From positions 124,001 to 188,000 of the forward strand of contig JAHEWK010000033.1 in the NCBI GenBank assembly GCA_020740775.1: a stretch of 64,000 nt of DNA, given 5' to 3'. The notes under the pieces were generated by a model that was given only the letters and a program-made list of their open reading frames with translations, was not told the DNA's origin and did no database searches. Positions 55,748-64,000 of the stretch are shown here, one piece after another; position 1 is the stretch's first letter, and each line of letters opens with the position of its first letter. The stretch comes from Ilyonectria destructans. Lineage: Eukaryota > Ascomycota > Sordariomycetes > Hypocreales > Nectriaceae. The position numbers and the translations under genes were made by a program.

Positions 55748-58254
55748 ATGCAAGGAGTTCGTGGAGTAGTGTCCTGCGCTTCATGCCGGCAGAGAAAGTA
55801 GGTGGTGTGCCTAACCAACATCAACTCGGAATTCTGACGCTTCGCAGACTGAGATGCGATCGCACCGAGCCATGCAACAACTGCGTTGCGCGAAAGGTTG
55901 AATGCAAATATGCTTTGGCAACACGTAACCGGCCGCTTGCGCAGAGGCAGCAGGGAAGCCAACCGCAGCTTGAAGGTCGCCTCCGCCACCTCGAACAGCT
56001 CATAGGCACACTCGTGGCCGAGCGCTCAAGTAGCAACGAATTGCAATCTACGACCAGCAACCGAGATGGCAGTGACTCAACCATGCTTGGTGGCCCTGCT
56101 TTGCGGTCTAGCCCCAGCGGTCAGCCAAGTGACTCTGATTCCGCCGCCTTGGACGATGTCAGGCCAGGCCGGATCGTGGAGAGCAACAGCCAAATGACAT
56201 TTGTTTCTTCTGATCATTGGAAAGCAATCCAAAACGAGGTGCGTACATTGTCTCCCACTTGAGGTAACTTCGGAGCGGCCTAATCACCATTTTACCTCAT
56301 TCGTAGATTGCCAAGGTTCGCGAGTACGTGGAGCTGGAGAACTCGGCGCTTCCAGACCTCCCAGACGAGATAGAGCCCACGTCCCATGACGGCCCGATAA
56401 TTCTAGAGGGGACGTGTGAATCAACCATGGACAACATCCTATCTGACATTCCTCCGAGGGCAATAGTTGACAGGCTGGTGTCCCGATACTTCAACTCAAA
56501 CGAGCCCTCCATCGGTATGACTGGCTTTCCTGTGGCACATACATCATCTCATCTGTTTTAGTGGCTATCCACGTACAACCCTTTCAAAAAGAGGTAGTTG
56601 ATTTGTATCTGCCGAGGTTTGTTTCTACTAACAGAGCCTGCGCAGTACAAGCGATTCTGGCTTGACGGATCCAACGTCACCCAGCCCTGGATCGCCATGC
56701 TCTTCGGAATCATGTACATGGGCACGTTTCTATATGTCCGATCTCAAGATCAGCTGCCAGAGTCGTTTGGTGACCCTCGACTCGTCATGGATGCATTTAG
56801 AAGACGTGCCGCCGAATGTCTCATCCTTTCTAAATACGCGACTCATCCCACCACCTACACGCTCGAAGCGCTTCTCCTCAACATTCAGTGCGAATTTGTT
56901 CGGCAGCCTGATGCGAATCTGGGGGTATGGGTACTCGCCAGCGTTGCCACGCGTCTAGCAATGCGCATGGGATACCACCGGGATCCCAAGAACTATGATC
57001 AGATCTCGCCATTCCACGGCGAGATGCGGCGACGCGTATGGGCAATGATCCTTCAGCTCGACACTCTTACATCGTGTCAACTTGGACTCCCTTCGATGAT
57101 AAACGCTAGTCAATGTGACACAAAGTTGCCGCGCAACATCCGCAACGAAGACTTCGATGAGACATCTGTCGCCCTCCCTCCTCCCCGGCCCGAGACGGAG
57201 TTGACGCCGGTACTGTACACGATAACAAAAGCACGTATGTTGGCAGTTTTCTGTGCTATTTTCCAACAAGTGTGCCTAGTTAGACCGGAGCGATACGAAC
57301 AAGTCATGGCGTTAGATGGGCGCCTGCACCAGTCTTATATGTCCATCCCGCCTTGTCTTCGCATCGCCAACGTCGAGGATTGCATCATGGCGCCTTCTGA
57401 TCTATTGATCAAACAATACCATCTTGAAATACTCTATCACAAAGCCCGATGTATCTTACACCGCCATCATATGGCAAAGTCATATCAAAATCCCGAATTC
57501 GAGTATTCCAAGCTGTCTTGTCTCGATGCAGCAATGATGCTGCTCACGCACCAAGAAAACATCTTCAAGGAAGTCCAGGCCGGAGGAATTCTATTCAGAG
57601 AAAAATGGTTCATAACGTCCCTTGAGCAGCATGACTTCATTCTCGCCTCCATGATCATCTGCCTTGAACTGAGCTCCAACCCGCAAGGACAGGGCCCCAG
57701 CGCTCTACAAATGGGCGAACAGAGTCCTCCAAAATACAGCAAAGAACAGCTCAATGATGCCGTTCGTAATTCGCATCGCTTCTGGGGCGAGTTCAAGTCA
57801 GGTTCTGTCGACGCCCTCCAAGCATTCCGAGTGCTCTCCGTCCTGCTTGACAAGGTCGCAAGTACTCCAGAACCGGAGAGAAGGCAGGATGCATTTTCTA
57901 TTCCACCCAGCAGTGCTCATGAAAGAAACCGAAGTCTCTGCACTAGCGATGGTACGTTGAACTCACGTGGTTATCTAATGCTATGTACCTAATTCAGCTT
58001 CCCTCTCCAGGTGGCCATCTCTCCACATCTGCCAACTTGCCGATGCTGCAGAGAATAGAAGACGCACAAAACCCGCAGCCGGGGTTCGCCCCCAGGCTCG
58101 AAGAGATTGGCGGAATGCTAAACAGTCCAGATCTTGTTAATTGGGTGAGTCAATGGTGTATAGCGTTAGGAATATTCGAAAGACTAACTTGTGGCATGTA
58201 CAGGATCTTTGGGAATCGTATATCCAAGAGTCCCGCTTAGAAATGGAGTTCTAA
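55748..58254 (+). CDS. Zn2Cys6 transcription factor with fungal_trans domain (TF4)
   Basis: Nuclear regulator. The ATG at 55,748 begins MQGVRGVVSCASCRQRK; an intron (about 55,799-55,847) splits the zinc cluster at the common position and LRCDRTEPCNNCVARKVEC completes it with 2-6-5-2-6 spacing. A likely dimerisation coiled coil follows (LEGRLRHLEQLIGTLVAE). The fungal_trans domain starts at IVDRLVSRYFNSNEPSI, with IHVQPFQKE and PAQYKRFWLD joined over two short introns, then WIAMLFGIMYMG, MRMGYHRDPKNY and GEMRRRVWAMILQLD. Two small 3' exons end ESYIQESRLEMEF at 58,254. It ends the group that carries the TCCGCGGA motifs, and is the obvious candidate binder. Confidence 0.9.
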
Positions 58255-58977
58255 AGGTCCCGAGACTTGTTCCAGACGTGGTAGTTGGAGAAAGTGGTTG
58301 ATGAAGTTCTTCATGATGTCATAACTTGTGTTATGATGATGTATTAATTGAGTTAGTTTTCGTCCCCAAATTTAGGACACATCCAATCCCCTCCTTGGGC
58401 AAAAAGACATTCAATGATAGCTGTGTGCATGATTTCTGGCTGGTATTTGTAGGCGAAGCTATTCAGGTACAGGGTAGCTAAGACCAGGGCTCCAGGCTGG
58501 TACCCCGGCCACAATCTGGCGCTACGTGTAAGTCTTGCCTGAGCCGAGATTGCGACCCTTTTTTATCTTCCACCTAGCAATTAAGAAGCCCTCTATAGCC
58601 CATTATGTCATGCCCGACACCCGTCAGCGGAAATTCAGCCTGACGACGACGGCGATATCATCCAGTTTTGAGGGAACTGTGAGAAACCACAGGTTTTTGA
58701 GTTGATTGTACCTTATCTGAGTACCTTGCCCTATTTGTTGTTTAAATACTTATACTACTCGATTTCATATACGGCAGATCATGTTCGACGATGAATAATT
58801 TGGCACTACGTGTGAATCAGTATTGCCTCGATGCACAATTGCTACAGAGCAGAGGGAAAAAATGTTCATTGACTAACAACCAGCTTCTACTAAACCTATT
58901 GTTTCGTAATGTTAATCTCAACGATTTGTTCGAGTCTCCAGGACGTTGTAATATATACAGCAAAAAAAGAAAATCGC
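58255..58977. other. Intergenic spacer
   Basis: 3' flanks of TF4 and the DUF1996 gene (convergent). No feature recognised. Confidence 0.5.
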
Positions 58978-59973
58978 CTAAGCCTTTCGTGCCAATCTGT
59001 TGCTAGATGCCCAGCCAACAGAGTTAACAGATCGCTTGCTCATGAGCGCAACACTCTCGGCATAGTCGCTCGTTCCCTTGTCCGGCTCGGAATCGGTGGG
59101 CTGGCAGTTCGGCTGCTCACCCGAGTTACCGAGAGCGCCATTAACAGCAGAGAACTCATACTTTGACTGGGTTGCGTCAACCATGTTAAGAGCTGACTCC
59201 TCAGTCCAACCATTGATGAAATCGCCGTGCGAACAGTAGGCGTTGCCACATGCCAGCTTCAGAGGAGCAGTGCCACTCCAGCCGTTTGGCAGAGCCTTGC
59301 GAAGGTCGTATCGGATGCTGAAGCGAAGTTGCGGCATGGACTTCATGTTTTCGGGGCAAGCGTTGGACGTGCCCAATGAGCTATCCTTGTACGCGTACTC
59401 AAGAGTCTCCTCGTTGACGCAGTTGGGGAAGAACAGCAGAGTCTGAAGATGCGTAGAACAAGTGCTGGTGGGGAAACCGCTCTCATCGGCGGCGACGCTG
59501 TCACCCTCGCAGAACCACTCAATCTTGGCCTTTTCAGGCATGCCGGTGGGACTCTGGTTTGTAGCATCTCCAGCCAGCATCATCAAGTTTTGAGGGATCG
59601 GGACCTCGGCCGGTGTATCTCCCAGGCTGTAGTACGCACTGAAGCGGAAGAGCGGAACAGGATCCCAAGAGGTACCGCTGTCGGTGGTGTACAAGAGAGT
59701 CGGAACCCAGTAGACGGACAAGTCGTTGGGGTTTTCAGCGTTGGTGCAGCCAGACTGAAGCTCGGCGCTGGTCGTAGTGCTGGCCGTCACGCCGTCGGAG
59801 CCAAAGAATGTATGCATGTGTGACTCGGTGTAGCTGCCGGGAAAGACGATGGGGTCGATATTCTTGTAGAAGATGGGCGACATGATGTTGACTTGTGTGT
59901 AGGCTTGGGCCACTTGGGCCATCAAGCCACCGACAAAGGCGGCGCGGAACATGTTGCTGCTGGAAGAAGGCAT
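58978..59973 (-). CDS. Secreted DUF1996-domain protein
   Basis: Single-exon, 331 aa. MPSSSSNMFRAAFVGGLMAQVAQA is a signal peptide. The DUF1996 domain begins VNIMSPIFYKNIDPIVFPG and contains the hallmark SHMHTFFGSDG, AELQSGCTN, YWVPTLLY and CEGDS, with paired Cys for disulphides and HGDFINGW near the end. The C-terminal tail (about 50 residues) is Ser/Asp-rich. The biochemical role of this family is not known; members are extracellular or wall-associated. It could also start at codon 8 (MFRAAF). Confidence 0.9.
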   Translation of the reverse strand: MPSSSSNMFRAAFVGGLMAQVAQAYTQVNIMSPIFYKNIDPIVFPGSYTESHMHTFFGSDGVTASTTTSAELQSGCTNAENPNDLSVYWVPTLLYTTDSGTSWDPVPLFRFSAYYSLGDTPAEVPIPQNLMMLAGDATNQSPTGMPEKAKIEWFCEGDSVAADESGFPTSTCSTHLQTLLFFPNCVNEETLEYAYKDSSLGTSNACPENMKSMPQLRFSIRYDLRKALPNGWSGTAPLKLACGNAYCSHGDFINGWTEESALNMVDATQSKYEFSAVNGALGNSGEQPNCQPTDSEPDKGTSDYAESVALMSKRSVNSVGWASSNRLARKA

Positions 59974-62900
59974 TTTGCGATATCTCGACCAATTGAAAAT
60001 GTGTCTTGCACAAATAGAATGAAAATTAAAGAGACGAAAACGACTGAAAACGGCTAACCAGGCCTAGGGATGGAACGAATGAATGACTTGCTGAGAATAA
60101 CAGTAAAACGTTCTCGAGGAAACCCGAGATATTTATTCTTGGTTCTAGCAGTGCAATTTTCGTCTCTCTTCCTAAAACGCCCTGCACAATGCCCCTTGTT
60201 CAGGATGCAGTCTAGACGCGTCTTTCCAGGTTCAGCATACAGAGCCGTGACAGGGAAGATAGCGCCCTTGGCACCGTTTCACTAGGGCCACTTACCGTCC
60301 ATTTTCCACCTGTCGGCCGGATCATTCGGCGGAAACAAGAATCGCCCCGCAAAAGCCTGGCATGTTGACGGTGATGTTGTCGCTAAACCAGGGAAGCATA
60401 AAAACCAGACGGCCAGAGCTGGGATTCAGCAGGGATGTTATTGGTGGAGATGCAAGCGAGGAGACAAGCGAGGATCTAGATCCGCGACACGGGGATGGAT
60501 CAAGCAACGGTTAAACCGTTTCGAAACTGTGGGTTTGGCACTTGAATTTCACTTTCTCTGCCAGAACACGACGTCGTGGCTATTCCGTTTGGAAGATTGG
60601 AACCCTTGAGAACGGAATCACATAATCTCAAGTCTGCTACTCTATGGACGGGTTCGCCCTCCTTTCCCAGAGCAAGTGACTAAAACAACAGCTAGCAGCA
60701 AGGATCTGCAACTGCAAGGATGCATGAGGCTGACAGGATCATTGTAGCTACGCCTCTTGTGGGGCTCACCGAAATAGACAACTGCGTAGCGTCGAGCAAT
60801 CTGCGATTGCTAGTCAGGTCGGGTCTTATTCTACGGCCATAATACGCGCGGCCATTTACTTTAACTCGCTGTGACATAACCGGCATGCTACCTGCGGCGA
60901 AGCACAGTCCTGTCCGTAGCATCCGGGGTCTCTTCGAACTTGGTGCTTTTCGCCATTTCACATTTTAAATGCCACGCTGAGTGTGAAATTGCTCTTACAG
61001 AACCTCTCACAATACATTTGCGAGGTATTGTTAGTCCAATTTCTTCATTGGCGGTCGTTGCAATGGCTAATGGGTATTCCTCCAGCCAGGTTTGCCAAGC
61101 ACTCACCGTATTTTCCCCTTTGTTGAGATGGACGATACCTACCCCCGACCAAAGCATCTAGGGACCCTTGATTCAGTCGGTCACCATACCGTAAAAACTT
61201 CGTCCCACTCGAGGTTCCCAAAGCCCCCCGCAACGCTCCACTTCAGGCTCTACGCAGTAGATCTCCACAAGGACTCGCGATCTCGTAACGAAGCAGGGGC
61301 CGCCGAAGATGTCGCAGACTTGGTAACCCCGACTACAATCGAAATTCAGCTCCAACAAGTTCGCCAAACCACGGCAGCCTTCCCTACGCCATGTCTATCT
61401 ACTAGTACAAAGTACACAGCTACAGCCAAACTACACGAGGCATGGGATCATACTTGCTCAGCCGAAAATCGTCTTCTATTGATCTTCCATTCCCATGAGC
61501 CATTTGACGTCCGTCCCCTCTCTAGTCCCCGTGGGACGGTGCGAGTCCTTGTATTTACATGTTTCGCAGTCCGTGACGCGTGTCATACGCCCGGTACCAG
61601 GACAACTAATAAGGTACAGGAAAATTAATAAATATTTACTTTACCAGCGAGCATGAAACCAGGAAACTCATTCAGAGAATCCGATGAGACCATTGGCGAC
61701 AAGAGAAGATGGTCTAATGATTATGATGACTTTGCGTTAAGCGTAAGTGTAAATGCAGGTCTGGCTTGATGTACCCTTACTCGCCGGATTAACGCATTCA
61801 TATCGTGGATGTCGATGCTCTAAGATGAGCATCAAACCATGCTTTAGCGATAATAATTCATCAAAGTGAAGGTGAAATTATGAACATTGCAACAAAAGAA
61901 ACGGTATCCAGACGTGCAAGAGCGACACCTACAACTCGCTCGGCGTGAGGTTTGTTCCGTGCGGGAAGTGGTCTCCCGGATATCGCCGCATTGTTCAATA
62001 TGAACCGGATCATAAATCGTCTCCCGATGATTCTAGAATGAAGGCAAGCGATGGCGCTTACTTAAGCGCGGGAATAGGCATAGCACGGCATGTACGCGAG
62101 ACAATCTGAGGTAATTAAGTCATCTATGCCGCCATGCGTATGCCTTAATTACGCATTTAGTCCTTCTCACAACTGCCTGGATCGAAAACAAGCAGTCGGC
62201 CATCATCTCGGCTGCAGTCTTAGATGTAAGCTTAAAGCATTGCTTATCAATTTTGGCGAATCCGAAAAAGTTGTGGTCTTTGCAAACAATGACCCAAAAT
62301 GTAAATGTCGATTGCCAAATCTACCGTTGTGAACTACATGCAAGTAGGACCCTTTTCAGCATTGTCAGTACAGTAGCGCTGGTATTCCCAATCAGACATC
62401 GTCTTACCAGGTATGTATTTGGTCTTCCTGTGCCCCTGTGTGACTGCTTGGTTCATAAAGCAGCCCGACAGGTACACTATGCGGTTGATTAAACCCACCG
62501 TGTCGATGTACCGTCGCTCCAAGACGGTAGTATTGTCGACTGTATTTGAAGGTTTTATAATTGGTTGCACAGGGCTTATTGATGGAGGAATCGTGGATGA
62601 AACCAATGAAGAGTATATGGAGTATGGGCTGCAACACGATTATATCACCTATCATATGAAAGTTCCAATTGAGTTGCTGCTACAATCAAGGGTAAGAAGC
62701 AATTTTGTCCATGGGCTGCTAAACTTTGAATGCCCTTATATTTAATGCAGAATTTCCAGCGTCTATAGAATCTTTTATCTGGAATTATAATACTTTTACT
62801 TTAGTGGCAGCAGCAGCTTCTTCGAGACGAATGATACCGTACTTGCCGACTGGGAAGAACTCACTCCATATCATGTGGTTTCCGATCCCACCTTGGAATT

Positions 62901-63474
62901 ACACATACACTCGACGACTTGACAGTTTGCGCTAAAGCGCTAGACTTGGGCCAAACTAGCTTAACAAACTGCACCAGCACGCGCACGTTTGTGTCACCAG
63001 ATTTTCGTCAAATATATTGCGTAAGATCTCGTAAGGCCCTACCCCTTTCTTTATACGCGCATAGAGTACCCCCTCTCGGAAGGACGTCTACTCACTAAAG
63101 AATGTGGGATTGGCTTCCGCAATTTGAAACTCAATGCCTGAAACATTCTCCATGTTACGTTTTAGAAAGAACGTGGGCGTTGTTTCTCCACAAAGGGGAT
63201 TGCAAGCGACATTTGCTTCCACCAATCGGGTCAACATGGAAACACGATCCCGGCTCTACAGCTTTATTAGGGACCAGATGACAGTACCGCATCCCGAATT
63301 GGACAGCGGAGCAACGTTTCGAAATTCTCCGTTGGGAAACCGGAGCCCTAAATATGAGATCATGCTTAAACCGAAGAAACATAAATGGGTGGACCCGAAG
63401 GCTCTCCCTTTCTTTTTTAAGCTGCGCCTTGTTCCGTTGTATCTTAGCCATCTCACCTTCGACGTACCATCACG
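59974..63474. other. Gene-poor 3.5-kb spacer
   Basis: Scattered frames of 60-180 codons (for example 61,092-61,628 plus, 62,413-62,745 plus) show no family signature. No repeat A copy or AT-rich block was seen. Small unknown or decayed genes cannot be excluded. Confidence 0.45.
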
Positions 63475-64000
63475 ATGAAGCCTTCTCTATCTACACTGGC
63501 ACTCCTATTGCAGGGTGCAGCAGCTCAGCTTGCATTTCCGGGTGCTGACGGTCTTGGTAAGAATGCTGTCGGTGGACGCTATGGCGAGGTGTACAAAGTG
63601 ACCAACCTCAAGTAAGCTCAGTCTGATTCCCTGCGTCAGTCGTGTTGAAGAAACTGATGTCTGCGAAAAGTGACTCTGGTACGGGTTCGTTGCGAGACGC
63701 TGTTTCCAAGTCCAACCGTATCGTCGTGTTTGAAGTCGGCGGCGTCATCAACATCTCATCCCGTATTGTGGTCAAATCAAAGATCTACATCGCCGGTCAG
63801 ACCGCCCCAGGAGGTGTACGTTTTACCACCCAAAACTGTAATCACTTTTGTTATAAATAGCTGACCTAGGTTACGGCAAAAAGGGCATTACCATTTACGG
63901 CGACGGCTGGTCCTGGTCTGATGCCGACGACTCTATCGCGCGCTACATTCGTGTCCGCATGGGCCGCAGCGGCACCTCTGGCAAGGACGCCATTACCATC
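63475..64000 (+). CDS. Secreted pectate-lyase-like protein, PL1 type (5' part)
   Basis: Extracellular right-handed beta-helix lyase cutting pectate. MKPSLSTLALLLQGAAA is a signal peptide. Then AFPGADGLGKNAVGGRYGEV and VTNLK, an intron (about 63,615-63,669), DSGTGSLRDAV, IVVFEVGGVINI and IYIAGQTAPGG. A second intron (about 63,816-63,869) precedes GYGKKGITIYGDGWSW and IRVRMGRSGTSGKDAIT. This is the conserved N-terminal part of fungal PL1-family lyases; the Ca-binding Asp residues and catalytic Arg lie beyond the window. Partial because the window ends. Confidence 0.88.

Noticed and set aside
62413..62745. 110-codon plus-strand frame in the 3.5-kb spacer
   Set aside because: No domain, starts within a GT-rich context resembling an intron donor, and no partner exons were found.
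1..64000. Secondary-metabolite backbone gene (PKS, NRPS, terpene synthase)
   Set aside because: No such domain was seen on either strand; tailoring-type enzymes here fit catabolism better than synthesis.

Overview
The window comes from a filamentous ascomycete (Pezizomycotina). Genes carry short introns (about 45-110 nt, GT...AG, often with CTAAC/CTGAC-like branch sites). Gene families include PTH11-like receptors, Zn2Cys6 regulators, microsomal P450s, DHA1 and anion:cation MFS carriers, DUF1996 and PL1 lyase. AT-rich islands hold repeats with RIP-type C:G to T:A decay. Exon structures were inferred by hand from frame continuity and splice consensus. For the ALDH, the NTF2-like protein, two P450s and the ring-cleavage dioxygenase the spliced lengths come out as whole codons.

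Region 1 (0.5-47.4 kb) is an accessory catabolic/detoxification region. From left to right it holds: a CFEM-PTH11 receptor; aldehyde dehydrogenase; NTF2/SnoaL-like protein; a broken pisatin-demethylase-type P450; a second-type P450; a C2H2+Zn2Cys6 regulator; a FarA/CTF1-like Zn2Cys6 regulator; an intradiol (hydroxyquinol/catechol) dioxygenase; the C-terminal remnant of a carotenoid/stilbene cleavage oxygenase; a P450; an anion:cation symporter; an AT-rich island carrying a 56-codon relic of maleylacetate reductase; a second C2H2+Zn2Cys6 regulator; a P450; a DHA1 transporter; a pogo-type transposon nested in a repeat; a CocE-type hydrolase; a P450; and two divergent SDRs. The coherent reading is breakdown of a plant phenolic: P450 hydroxylation/O-demethylation, stilbene cleavage, aryl-aldehyde oxidation, ring cleavage of hydroxyquinol to maleylacetate, and reduction to 3-oxoadipate, with import/efflux and local regulators. 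The stilbene-cleavage and maleylacetate-reductase steps survive only as fragments and one P450 is dead, so the cluster looks partly decayed or rearranged by repeats.

Region 2 (49.5-58.3 kb) is a second compact group: a secreted VOC/glyoxalase-fold protein, a secreted FAD (BBE-type) oxidase, an SDR and a Zn2Cys6 regulator. Its intergenic spacers hold six exact copies of the palindrome TCCGCGGA, a candidate site for a Zn2Cys6 dimer.

Region 3 (58.9-64 kb) has a secreted DUF1996 protein, about 3.5 kb without a recognisable gene, and the 5' part of a secreted PL1 pectate lyase running off the window end.
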